Source: JBGPJM01 sp041485385
GTDB lineage: Bacteria; Planctomycetota; Phycisphaerae; Phycisphaerales; UBA1924
Assembly (NCBI GenBank): GCA_041485385.1
Contig: JBGPJM010000067.1
Location: 1 to 20,917, forward strand
Length of the DNA: 20,917 nucleotides
Reading direction: 5' to 3'
In this document: positions 1-6,329 of the stretch, piece by piece
Layout: each line of letters begins with the position of its first letter
How positions within the stretch are numbered: the first letter of the stretch is position 1
Translations under genes and position numbers: made by a program
The notes under the pieces: generated by a model
Databases searched by the model: none
Seen by the model: the letters and a program-made list of their open reading frames with translations, nothing else
What the model was told of the DNA's origin: nothing

Positions 1-570
1 CATCCGAAGAACGTGGTCTTCCTCACCGCCGACGCCTTCGGCGTCGTCCCGCCCGTGAGCAAGCTGACGGGCGAGCAGGCGATGTACTACTTCATTAATG
101 GGTACACCAGCAAGCTCGCCGGGACCGAGGCGGGCGTGACGGAGCCGCAGCCGAACTTCTCGCCGTGCTTCGGCGGGCCGTTCCTGCCCCGGCCGCCGCG
201 CGTGTACGCCGACATGCTCGCCGAGCGGGTGAAGAAGCACGGGGCGGGCGTGTGGCTCTTGAACACAGGGTGGACGGGGGGGCCGTACGGCACCGGCCAG
301 CGATTCAAGCTCGCGTACACGCGGGCGATGGTGACGGCGATCCTCAACGGGTCGCTTGCGAAGGCCAGGTCGACGCCGGACAAGGTCTTTGGGCTCCCGA
401 TTCCCGATGCCGTGCCCGGGGTTCCCGCCGATGTGCTCCAGCCGCGCAGCACCTGGAAGGACGGCGCGGCGTACGACGCCCAGGCGAAAAAGCTGGCCGG
501 GCTCTTCCGGGAGAACGACAAGAAGTTCGAGATGCCGGAGGCGGTGCGGGCGGCGGGGCCGCGGGGGTGA
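1..570 (+). CDS. pckA: Phosphoenolpyruvate carboxykinase (ATP), C-terminal part
   Basis: The reading frame is open from the first base and ends at TGA 568-570, so the gene begins upstream of the window. The visible 189 residues start HPKNVVFLTADAFGVVPP and continue through MYYFINGYTSKLAGTE, PNFSPCFGGPFLP, WLLNTGWTGGPYGTG and RFKLAYTRAMVTAILNGSL. This run of motifs is characteristic of the C-terminal domain of ATP-dependent PEP carboxykinase, a cytoplasmic enzyme converting oxaloacetate and ATP to phosphoenolpyruvate, CO2 and ADP in gluconeogenesis. The Walker-type kinase loop lies upstream and cannot be checked. The end is normal for the family, with no frameshift seen. No clear terminator follows in the 228 nt before the next gene. 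The GTP-type enzyme is excluded by these motifs. Confidence 0.95.
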   Translation, partial: HPKNVVFLTADAFGVVPPVSKLTGEQAMYYFINGYTSKLAGTEAGVTEPQPNFSPCFGGPFLPRPPRVYADMLAERVKKHGAGVWLLNTGWTGGPYGTGQRFKLAYTRAMVTAILNGSLAKARSTPDKVFGLPIPDAVPGVPADVLQPRSTWKDGAAYDAQAKKLAGLFRENDKKFEMPEAVRAAGPRG

Positions 571-757
571 TCCGATTCTGAGTCTGGGATTTCAGGTCAG
601 GAAGGCTGGGCGGGCTCGGAACGCTGTGGGGCGATCGGTTCGCGGCGGGTAGCGAGGTGAGGGCGGCGCGCCATATGAGTGCGAACGCCGCGGCATTCAG
701 CCGCTCGTGGGGCTCCGCTCGTGGGCTTTGCCAGCCGGGAAGCGACGGGGCATCACA

Positions 758-763
758 TATACT
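758..763 (+). promoter_or_regulatory. Candidate -10 element (TATACT) before the DUF502 gene
   Basis: TATACT matches the sigma70 -10 consensus at 5 of 6 positions and stands out in very GC-rich surroundings. It would start transcription about 30 nt before the ATG at 799. No -35 hexamer sits at 16-18 nt; the nearest TTGCCA (728-733) is 24 nt away. The call rests on the -10 alone. The rest of the 571-798 gap shows nothing I can name. Confidence 0.25.
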
Positions 764-798
764 CACTCCGAGCCGCTTCACCGGGAGCCTCCACCCGC

Positions 799-1317
799 AT
801 GCCACGCCAGAAGAAATCCTTCACCGCCGACTTCAAACTGTTCTTCATCCGCGGGCTGGCGATCCTGCTGCCGTCGGTGCTCACGTTGTGGATCGTCTGG
901 CAGGCGTACCTGTTCGTGGACAGACAGGTGGCCGAGCCGATCAACCGGGGGATCCGCCAGGCGATCCTGTGGGTGATCCCGCGGACGTTCCCGGACACGA
1001 AACTCCCGCCGTGGTTCGGCGTCCCCGACGAACAGGTGCACCAGTTCCGGACGTCGCTGGAGCAGCAGGCCTCGCCCGAGGCCAGGGCGAAGCTGAAGCT
1101 GTCGGATGCGAGCCTCCGGGCCGAGTTGCGGGCCACGCAGTTCAAGCAGTTCTGGGATTCGCAGTGGTATTTCCGGTTCATCGGGCTGCTGGCGGCGGTA
1201 ACGCTGATCTACCTAGCTGGGCGGGTGCTGGGCGGGTTCCTGGGGCGGAGGGCGTACCAGAGCGTCGAGCGTCTGCTCACGAAGGTGCCGGTGATCAAGC
1301 AGGTCTACCGCACGTGA
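799..1317 (+). CDS. DUF502 family membrane protein, N-terminal part (frame broken)
   Basis: Starts at ATG 799 (MPRQKKSFTADFKLFF), with GGAG at 784-787 upstream. Membrane helix 1 covers roughly residues 15-40 (RGLAILLPSVLTLWIVWQAY) and helix 2 about residues 130-150 (FIGLLAAVTLIYLAGRVLGG). The region ends in VERLLTKVPVIKQVY, which is typical DUF502. In this family the next residues are PHVKQV. Here the frame instead reads R-T-stop at 1315-1317, while PHVKQVVEM continues in the -1 frame from base 1308. One C appears to be missing from CC at 1308-1309. DUF502 proteins are two-helix inner-membrane proteins of unknown function. There is no slippery heptamer at the site, so programmed frameshifting is unlikely. 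Confidence 0.85.
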   Translation: MPRQKKSFTADFKLFFIRGLAILLPSVLTLWIVWQAYLFVDRQVAEPINRGIRQAILWVIPRTFPDTKLPPWFGVPDEQVHQFRTSLEQQASPEARAKLKLSDASLRAELRATQFKQFWDSQWYFRFIGLLAAVTLIYLAGRVLGGFLGRRAYQSVERLLTKVPVIKQVYRT

Positions 1318-1703
1318 AGCAGGTCGTGGAGATGATCTTCGGGGAGAAGCAGATCTCGTTCAATCGGGTGGTGCTGGTGGAATACCCGCGCAAGGGGATC
1401 TGGAGCGTCGGGTTCCTGACCAGCGCCGGGATGCGCGACATCCGCGACCAGGCGGGCGAGGACGTGCTGACGGTGTTCGTCCCCTCCACGCCCACGCCCT
1501 TCACCGGCTTCACGATCACCGTGGCGCGCTCCGAGGTGATCGACCTGCCGATCTCGGTCGACGAGGCGATCCGGTTCGTGCTCACCGGCGGCGTGCTGGT
1601 GCCCCCGCAACAGGCGTTGCCGGCGGCGGATACCATCGAGGCACAAGCCGCGGCGGCGCCGGAGGCCCGCGCCCAGCGATCCACGGAGGGGTCGAACGCA
1701 TAG
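1314..1703 (+). CDS. DUF502 family protein, C-terminal part displaced by the frameshift
   Basis: This is the continuation of the preceding gene in another frame, not a separate gene. PH-VKQVVEMIFGEKQISFNR is followed by VVLVEYPRKGIWSVGFLT, VFVPSTPTPFTGFTITV and ISVDEAIRFVLTGGVLVPP, the conserved cytoplasmic C-terminal region of DUF502 proteins. GTG 1314 could serve as a start, but no ribosome binding site precedes it. Joined to the first part after restoring one C, the product would be about 301 residues. The last 30 residues are Ala-rich and variable. Stop is TAG 1701-1703. Confidence 0.85.
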   Translation: MKQVVEMIFGEKQISFNRVVLVEYPRKGIWSVGFLTSAGMRDIRDQAGEDVLTVFVPSTPTPFTGFTITVARSEVIDLPISVDEAIRFVLTGGVLVPPQQALPAADTIEAQAAAAPEARAQRSTEGSNA

Positions 1704-1719
1704 CCTTAGGGCCACCCGG

Positions 1720-1739
1720 TCCCCGGCGAGCGCCGGGGA
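1720..1739 (+). other. GC-rich hairpin after the DUF502 gene
   Basis: TCCCCGGC-GAGC-GCCGGGGA forms a perfect 8-bp stem with a 4-nt loop, 17 nt after the DUF502 stop. A second weaker inverted repeat (AGCCCG ... CGGGCT) follows directly. Neither has a T-tract, so a classical intrinsic terminator is not supported. It may be a transcript-end stabiliser or simply GC-rich sequence. Confidence 0.35.
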
Positions 1740-1857
1740 GCCCGTTCGCACGCGCGGGCTGGAGCGGTCCGCGGAGGGAGGCCGCGATGGCACCGTCAGC
1801 GGTGGGGAAAGGAAGGCGGGGATGTTGGCGGGGCGTCAGGTCGCCAAAGGAGTTGCG

Positions 1858-2151
1858 ATGCGAATCGACGTCATCGGGAAGCACATCGAGGTCACCGACG
1901 CCATCCGCAAGTACGCCGAGGCGAAGGCCGAGCGTCTGGTCAAGTTCTTCGACGGCACCCAGCTGATCACGGTCCTGTTCGAGCCGATCAAGCACGGCGG
2001 GTTCGACGTGGAGGTGCGGGTGGACGTGGTCAAGCACAAGGATTTCGTCGCGCGCGCCCAGGACCCCGTCCTGTACGCGGCGATCGACACCGCTGTGGAC
2101 AAGGCCCAGCGCCAGATCAAGGACTTCAAGGAAAGGCTCAAGAAGGCCTGA
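1858..2151 (+). CDS. hpf: Ribosome hibernation promoting factor, short form (HPF/RaiA family)
   Basis: The product has 97 residues and starts MRIDVIGKHIEVTDAIRKYA. It contains the ribosomal S30AE/YfiA fold: the early IEVTDAIRKYAEAKAERL helix, a central strand pair, HGGFDVEVRVDVVKHKDFVA, and the terminal helix AIDTAVDKAQRQIKDFKERL. HPF binds the 30S subunit and promotes 100S dimers in starved cells. AAAGGAG at 1845-1851, 6 nt before ATG 1858, fixes the start; an in-frame upstream ATG at 1822 has weaker support. The length fits short HPF, with no C-terminal dimerisation domain. A PtsN-like gene and an HPr gene follow, as in the rpoN-hpf-ptsN loci of proteobacteria. Confidence 0.92.
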   Translation: MRIDVIGKHIEVTDAIRKYAEAKAERLVKFFDGTQLITVLFEPIKHGGFDVEVRVDVVKHKDFVARAQDPVLYAAIDTAVDKAQRQIKDFKERLKKA

Positions 2152-2205
2152 CCCCCCTCCCCTCTCCCGTCCCCCGTCTCCCTGTCCCCCCGACTCCCAG
2201 ACCCC
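2151..2205 (+). other. C-rich, G-poor tract after hpf
   Basis: About 55 nt after the hpf stop consist almost only of C with some T and few G or A (runs such as CCCCCCTCCCCTCTCCCGTC). Unstructured C-rich, G-poor RNA is the known signature of Rho-loading (rut) sites. The location just after a stop and before a 147-nt gap fits, but function is inferred from composition only. Confidence 0.3.
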
Positions 2206-2298
2206 GCCCGGCCAACGTCAGGACGGCAACCCCCGATCGCCAGCGCCGGTCATGCCTCCGGCCCCGGCGGACAACCGGCTCCCAGGAGCGTCCCCGCA

Positions 2299-2775
2299 AT
2301 GAAGCTCAGTCAGATCGTCTCCGAGGGGGCCATCGTGCCGGCGCTGGCGTCGCGCGAGCGCGACGCGGTGATCACGGAGCTCGTCGACGCGCTCATCACC
2401 AGCGGCGCGGCCGACGCGGCGCTCAAGAGCGAGCTGGTGGTCCGCGTGCTGGACCGCGAGAAGCGCGGCTCCACCGGGTTCGGGCGCGGCGTGGCGGTGC
2501 CGCACGTCAAGCACAAGTCGGTCTCGAAGATGTCCGCGGCGATCGGCCTGAGCCCCTCGGGCGTGGAGTTCAACGCGCTGGACAAGCAGCCCGTCTACTC
2601 GGTCTTCCTGCTCCTCTCGCCCGAGGACCGGCCGGAGGACCACCTGCAGGCGATGGAGGTGATCTTCAAGAACCTCAGCAAGGAGACGTTCCGGCGGTTC
2701 CTCCGCCAGGCCACCACCGTCGAGGACGTGCGGGGGCTGCTGGAGGAGGCCGACAGCCAGCATTTCATACGGTGA
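2299..2775 (+). CDS. ptsN: PTS EIIA domain protein (fructose/nitrogen type, PtsN-like)
   Basis: The product has 158 residues, one PTS EIIA type-2 domain. The phosphorylatable histidine is H69 in GRGVAVPHVKHKSV, equivalent to His73 of E. coli PtsN. The typical N-terminus (MKLSQIVSEGAIVPAL), the REKRGSTGFGRG approach loop, PVYSVFLLLSPEDRPEDHLQ and a C-terminal helix are all present. AGGAG at 2284-2288 precedes ATG 2299 by 10 nt. There is no fused EIIB, EIIC or HPr domain and no permease gene nearby. A regulatory role, receiving phosphate from the HPr encoded just downstream, is therefore more likely than sugar uptake. The symbol is assigned on architecture and context; a stand-alone fructose-type EIIA is the alternative. 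Confidence 0.88.
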   Translation: MKLSQIVSEGAIVPALASRERDAVITELVDALITSGAADAALKSELVVRVLDREKRGSTGFGRGVAVPHVKHKSVSKMSAAIGLSPSGVEFNALDKQPVYSVFLLLSPEDRPEDHLQAMEVIFKNLSKETFRRFLRQATTVEDVRGLLEEADSQHFIR

Positions 2776-2894
2776 ACGCTGCGCGCCGTGCCCGTGAGCG
2801 CGGGCGAGCACGGGAGCCCGGTGCCTCGGCCCTTCGATTCGGGATTACCGGGAGTCGGCGCAGGTCTTGAGCGACGCAGGGAGCAGGGAGGGGG

Positions 2895-3194
2895 GTGAGG
2901 GAAGGGAAGGAGCAGTCGTTGGCCGGATCGGTGGCCGCGAGAGTCACGATCGTGAACCGGCTGGGGCTGCACGCCCGGCCGGCGATGTGCTTCGTGGACG
3001 TGGCCTCGGGGTTCGCGGCGTCGGTGATGGTGAAGCGGGGGGATCAGGCGGTCGACGGCAAGTCGATCATGCAGATGATGCTCCTGGCGGCGACCAAGGG
3101 GACCGAGCTGGAGATCGAGTGCGTGGGGGACGATGCGCCGGCGGCGTGCGCCGCGCTCAAGAAGCTGGTCGAGAGCGGGTTCGACGAGGATTGA
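2895..3194 (+). CDS. HPr family phosphocarrier protein
   Basis: This HPr domain protein has NRLGLHARPAMCFVDVA with active-site His26 (His15 of HPr) and DGKSIMQMMLLAATKG with Ser57 at the position of regulatory Ser46; the His-Ser spacing of 31 is exact. The start is uncertain. GTG 2895 gives 99 residues, but GGAGG lies only 3 nt upstream. TTG 2919 has a strong AAGGAG at 2907-2912 with 6-nt spacing and yields 91 residues, closer to normal HPr length, so it may be the real start. The protein is a cytoplasmic phosphate carrier, probably passing phosphate to the EIIA upstream. The Ser site leaves room for control by an HPr kinase, but no hprK is in the window. The gene converges on the next one, with 15 nt between stops. 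Confidence 0.9.
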   Translation: MREGKEQSLAGSVAARVTIVNRLGLHARPAMCFVDVASGFAASVMVKRGDQAVDGKSIMQMMLLAATKGTELEIECVGDDAPAACAALKKLVESGFDED

Positions 3195-3209
3195 CTCGCT
3201 GGCGCCGGT

Positions 3210-4301
3210 CTACGGCACCTCGCCCCCGCCGAAGTCCACGCCGCGCAGGCCCTCGCGGCACCACTGGTATCGGCCCTTGGTCTGCCACTTGCGCGTGCCG
3301 TCCTCGATCCGCGGCGATTCCCAGTTGAGATCGGGCTGGTAGTTGATCTCCGTCGGCAACGGGCTGGCGGGCGTGTTGGGGAAGAACCCGAGGTTGCTGT
3401 CGGCGGTGCGGCGCTCGCTCACCGACGTGTCGAAGAAGAGGAGCGGCTGCGTCGCGATCGCGTAGGCGTAGAACAGATCGCCGCGGGACTCGTGCCGCTG
3501 GTGCGGGTCGAAGAGCGCGACCTTCGACCCGGGGAACGTGATCTCCGAGAGGCGCCGATGGCCCAGCACGGTCCGGCTGGTGCCGACGGTGTAGAAGCGG
3601 TGGCCGTCGGATGACTGCGCCACGGTCGGGATGGGGCCCGTGACGCTGTTGATCTGCTTGTCGGGAGAGTACCCGCACGGCACGAGCTGGTACGAGCTGC
3701 TGTAGGGCCAGCGCTTGTTGGCGTTGTCGGCGGTCGGGTAGTTCGGACGGTCGGTGAGCGCGAAGTACGCCGCGCCCTGGTCGATCGGGCCGCTCTGTCC
3801 CGCTTCCTGCCAGTTCAGCCGGTGGCGATCGGCCGGGCAGACGACCATCTTCTCCGGCAGGCGTTGCTGGAGGTAGTCGTTGAGCACCAGGTGCGAGTAC
3901 ATGACGTGCGGGATCCACCCGGTGATCTGCGTGATGTCGGTACGCTCGGCCCGGAAGCGGAGGATGGCGACCGCTTGGTCGGACGCGGCCTGGTTGTAGT
4001 TGCCGGCGGCGGGGAACGTGTACGTGTCGCCCGAACCCGGGTAGATCTCCGAGACCGAGTGCGTCACCCCGGGCTTCCAGGTGAACGATGCGATCCGGTC
4101 GCTGTAATCCGAGGCGTAGTTGGCGAAGGCGACGCCGAACTGCTTGAGGTTGGTGCGGCAGAGCGACGCGCGCGAGGCACGCCGGGCCTGGCCCAGCGCC
4201 GGCAGCAGGATGCCGACCAGGAGCGCGATGATCGTGAGGACGACGAGCAACTCGACGAGCGTGAACGCGCGGCGTCCGCCGGAGGACAGGGGCCTTGACA
4301 T
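3210..4301 (-). CDS. Large pseudopilin with prepilin-type N-terminal signal
   Basis: From ATG 4301 the product has 363 residues. A short basic leader (MSRPLSSGGRRA) is followed by FTLVELLVVLTIIALLVGIL, the class III signal and hydrophobic helix cut by a PilD-like peptidase; Glu at +5 is present and position -1 is Ala rather than the usual Gly. After the helix come LLPALGQARRASRASLCRTN and a long variable globular domain, as in the many planctomycete type II secretion-like pseudopilins. GGGAG at 4311-4315 is 9 nt from ATG 4301 but abuts the upstream ATG 4310, so the inner start is preferred. The ligand or machinery is unknown. The gene diverges from a second pseudopilin at 4912. Confidence 0.85.
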   Translation of the reverse strand: MSRPLSSGGRRAFTLVELLVVLTIIALLVGILLPALGQARRASRASLCRTNLKQFGVAFANYASDYSDRIASFTWKPGVTHSVSEIYPGSGDTYTFPAAGNYNQAASDQAVAILRFRAERTDITQITGWIPHVMYSHLVLNDYLQQRLPEKMVVCPADRHRLNWQEAGQSGPIDQGAAYFALTDRPNYPTADNANKRWPYSSSYQLVPCGYSPDKQINSVTGPIPTVAQSSDGHRFYTVGTSRTVLGHRRLSEITFPGSKVALFDPHQRHESRGDLFYAYAIATQPLLFFDTSVSERRTADSNLGFFPNTPASPLPTEINYQPDLNWESPRIEDGTRKWQTKGRYQWCREGLRGVDFGGGEVP

Positions 4302-4364
4302 GTCCGACATCTCCCACGGCGGACCGGAGAACCCGGGCGCCTTGCTGAGGGGAATCCGCGATCG

Positions 4365-4393
4365 AGCCTACGGGGCCCCCGCAGGCGTGTCAA
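4365..4393 (-). promoter_or_regulatory. Sigma70-like promoter for the minus-strand pseudopilin
   Basis: Read on the minus strand, TTGACA (4393-4388, perfect -35) is separated by exactly 17 nt from TAGGCT (4370-4365), which keeps the three most conserved -10 bases (T, A and final T). Transcription would start near 4358, giving a leader of about 55 nt before ATG 4301. This is the best promoter match I found in the window. Confidence 0.5.
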
Positions 4394-4450
4394 GGTTGAA
4401 CGGCGCGCCCCCGGCGGATGATGAAACCGCGCGGGCGGTGGAGGCGGATG

Positions 4451-4475
4451 GTCAAGTACTTGACTGCACGTGCAG
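4451..4475. promoter_or_regulatory. Two abutting perfect palindromes, candidate operator
   Basis: GTCAAGTACTTGAC (4451-4464) is a perfect 14-bp palindrome. CTGCACGTGCAG (4464-4475) is a perfect 12-bp palindrome; the two share base 4464. They lie between the divergent pseudopilin genes, about 58 nt upstream of the minus-strand -35 box. Their lower GC content than the surroundings and their symmetry suggest binding sites for dimeric regulators. No regulator gene is adjacent. Confidence 0.45.
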
Positions 4476-4504
4476 ATGGCGTGGCGCGTGGCAAGGTACA
4501 TCCT

Positions 4505-4588
4505 GGTTGTCCGGTTCTCATCGCTCTCATTGCGGCCGATTGGCCGCGGGCCTCATCGCTGATCGAGACCACTCCCACGCCGACATCC
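4505..4588 (+). repeat. Leader block, copy A (with GCGGCC stem-loop)
   Basis: This block resembles 6034-6108, upstream of the next paralogue. Shared parts include GGTTG, GTTCTCATCGC, GCGGCCGAT-GGCCGC, GCCTCAT and CCACGCCGACA, in the same order. It contains the inverted repeat GCGGCC-GATT-GGCCGC at 4532-4547, able to form a 6-bp hairpin. It is about 320 nt ahead of the plus-strand pseudopilin start. The remaining sequence from 4589 to 4911 is GC-rich and shows no gene I can support. Confidence 0.6.
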
Positions 4589-4911
4589 TGACCTGACGCG
4601 CACCGGCGTTGCTCCACGCACCCTGCGGGCCGGCGCGCCTGTCGCTCGCGCTGTCGCGGCGGCGGGCGTGCCCGGCGCCGCGGGTGGGGGGCGAGATCGA
4701 TCCGCGCGTCACACGGCCACGCGTGCTCCCCGCCGGTTGTTCCGCGCGGGATGGCACGCCGCGGCTGTGGCTCTGGGTTTCGCGGCCATGCGCACCTCCT
4801 CGTGCCGGGCGCCCCGCTGTGGGTGCGCCCGAGGCGCGACGGGCCGGGGGGGGCGCACAGGCCGCCGGCACGGGCCGGCGACCGCCCGGCTCTTGAAAGG
4901 AGTTCCTGATC

Positions 4912-5748
4912 ATGTCACGTCATTACCGTTCCGCGTTCACGCTCATCGAGCTGCTTGTCGTCATCGCCATCATCGCCCTGCTCGTCGGCATCCTGCTCCC
5001 GGCGCTGGGCACCACCAGGCGCCTCGCCAAGCAACTGAAGGACGGCACGCAGGTCCGCGGCGTCGTCCAATCCATGGCCGTCTGGGCCGGGCAGAACCAG
5101 AACTACTATCCCCTCCCCAGCAGGCTCGACGGGGGCAATGCCACCGTGAACATCGCGCAGGCCGAGAACAAGAACAACACGGGGAACATCCTCTCCCTGC
5201 TCATCTTCACCGGCGCGATCAACAACGAGCTGTGCATCAACCCGGCGGAGTCCAACACCGGTCAGGTGCAGCGCGACGACGGGTACGAGTTCGACAACCC
5301 CTCGCACGCGGCCAACGCCTCCACCGCCCTTTGGGACCCCGGGTTCGCCGGCACGCCGATCGACCCGGCCTCCGCCAACCGGCGGGCCATGGGGATCGGC
5401 AACCAGTCCTATGCGCACCTCATCCCGTTCGGGAAGCGCCGGGCCATGTGGAGCGACACGTTCTCCACCACCGAGGCGGTCTTCGGGGACCGCGGGCCGG
5501 AGTACCAGGGGACTGTCCAGCCCGCCGGCGGGCGCTGGGCGCTGGTGAGCGGCCCGACCGGCGTTGATTCCAACACCCTCCTTATCCACGGTTCGCGCAA
5601 CACCTGGGAGGGGAACATCGGCTACAACGACGGGCACACCGGCTTCGAGACCAAGCCCAACCCCGACGGGCTGACCTACACCTCTACCGCCAACCCCGCC
5701 ACGCGCGCCGACAACCTGTTCGTCGACGAGACCGACGAGCGGGGGTGA
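4912..5748 (+). CDS. Pseudopilin with prepilin-type signal, paralogue 1 (C-terminal tail out of frame)
   Basis: ATG 4912 is preceded by GAAAGGAG (4895-4902) at 9 nt. The 278-residue product begins MSRHYRSAFTLIELLVVIAI, a class III signal with Ala at -1 and Glu at +5, then a membrane helix and LLVGILLPALGTTRRLAKQL. The globular part includes VQSMAVWAGQNQNYYPLPS, NNTGNILSLLIFTGAI, ELCINPAESNTGQVQ, DPGFAGTPIDPAS, NQSYAHLIPFGKR and GYNDGHTGFETKPNPDG, all shared with the gene at 6330. The NDGH element recalls the domain of other planctomycete pseudopilins. The paralogue carries about 35 further residues; their counterpart here lies in the -1 frame after G-run 5741-5745, so the stop at 5746-5748 looks premature. 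Confidence 0.88.
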   Translation: MSRHYRSAFTLIELLVVIAIIALLVGILLPALGTTRRLAKQLKDGTQVRGVVQSMAVWAGQNQNYYPLPSRLDGGNATVNIAQAENKNNTGNILSLLIFTGAINNELCINPAESNTGQVQRDDGYEFDNPSHAANASTALWDPGFAGTPIDPASANRRAMGIGNQSYAHLIPFGKRRAMWSDTFSTTEAVFGDRGPEYQGTVQPAGGRWALVSGPTGVDSNTLLIHGSRNTWEGNIGYNDGHTGFETKPNPDGLTYTSTANPATRADNLFVDETDERG

Positions 5749-5852
5749 GCGGGGGTTCGGGGACCATCCTGGCGAGGAACGCGTTCCTGCGGCCGATCGC
5801 CGACGTGCAGGCCAGCCAGTCGTCCATCACGCTCACGCTGTGGCGCGACTGA
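5745..5852 (+). pseudogene. Displaced C-terminal tail of pseudopilin paralogue 1
   Basis: In the frame one base back from the stop of the preceding gene, translation reads VSGGSGTILARNAFLRP, then IADVQASQSSITLTLWRD and stop TGA 5850-5852. The paralogue at 6330 ends DADGGIMRGVNAWLCP ... AVSATVWKD, of nearly equal length with the same W-(R/K)-D end. One extra G in the GGGGG run at 5741-5745 would join the parts into a product of about 313 residues. This is a fragment, not an independent gene. Confidence 0.75.
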
Positions 5853-5900
5853 GCGCGCCGGCGGCGTTGGGAGTGAAGGCTGGTGTTGAGTAATGTCCCC

Positions 5901-5925
5901 GGGCCCGGCGGAGTGCGCCGGGCCC
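5901..5925 (+). terminator. Intrinsic-terminator-like hairpin after pseudopilin paralogue 1
   Basis: GGGCCCGGCG-GAGTG-CGCCGGGCCC is a perfect 10-bp stem with a 5-nt loop, followed by TTTCAATT. It stands 48 nt after the restored stop at 5852. The T-tract is short but in the right place. It would separate the two tandem pseudopilin transcription units. Confidence 0.6.
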
Positions 5926-6033
5926 TTTCAATTCCATGAAACCGCAGGCGGGGTCGACGCGGATGGTTCTGCGAAACCGGCGCAGGGGCGCCGGCGGATG
6001 GCGTGGATCGTGGCCGACAAGCTGATGTTCCCC

Positions 6034-6108
6034 GGTTGATCCTGTTCTCATCGCGGCCGATGGCCGCACGCCTCATTCCGACCGAGGCCACACACCACGC
6101 CGACAACC
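6034..6108 (+). repeat. Leader block, copy B (with GCGGCC stem-loop)
   Basis: This is a diverged copy of the block at 4505-4588. It holds the same inverted repeat with a shorter loop (GCGGCC-GAT-GGCCGC, 6053-6067) and the shared GTTCTCATCGC and CCACGCCGACA segments. It lies about 220 nt before the start of the second paralogue, so the duplication copied upstream DNA as well as the gene. The rest of 5853-6329 is GC-rich and shows only the terminator and this block. Confidence 0.6.
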
Positions 6109-6329
6109 CGGAAGACGACGCCGCGGCCTTCTCCCTGGCCCTGTGCGCCCGCTCGCCCGAGGAGCGACGCGCCCGGCTGGGCCTGAACGGACCACGGCGG
6201 TTGTCGCGTGTGCGTGTGCATCCCCAATGGCTCATCGCGGCAGGTGAACCGGCGGTGCACGCGGGTGCTGTGGTCTCGTGGGCGGCGTGCGCCGACCTGT
6301 CGCCGCCTGCGCGGGAAGGAGCGTGCAGC

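Noticed and set aside
1300..1317. Programmed -1 frameshift in the DUF502 gene
   Set aside because: There is no X-XXY-YYZ slippery heptamer at the junction, and the family has no known recoding; one missing base explains it better.
1720..1739. Intrinsic terminator after the DUF502 gene
   Set aside because: The hairpin is good but no T-tract follows; kept only as a hairpin.
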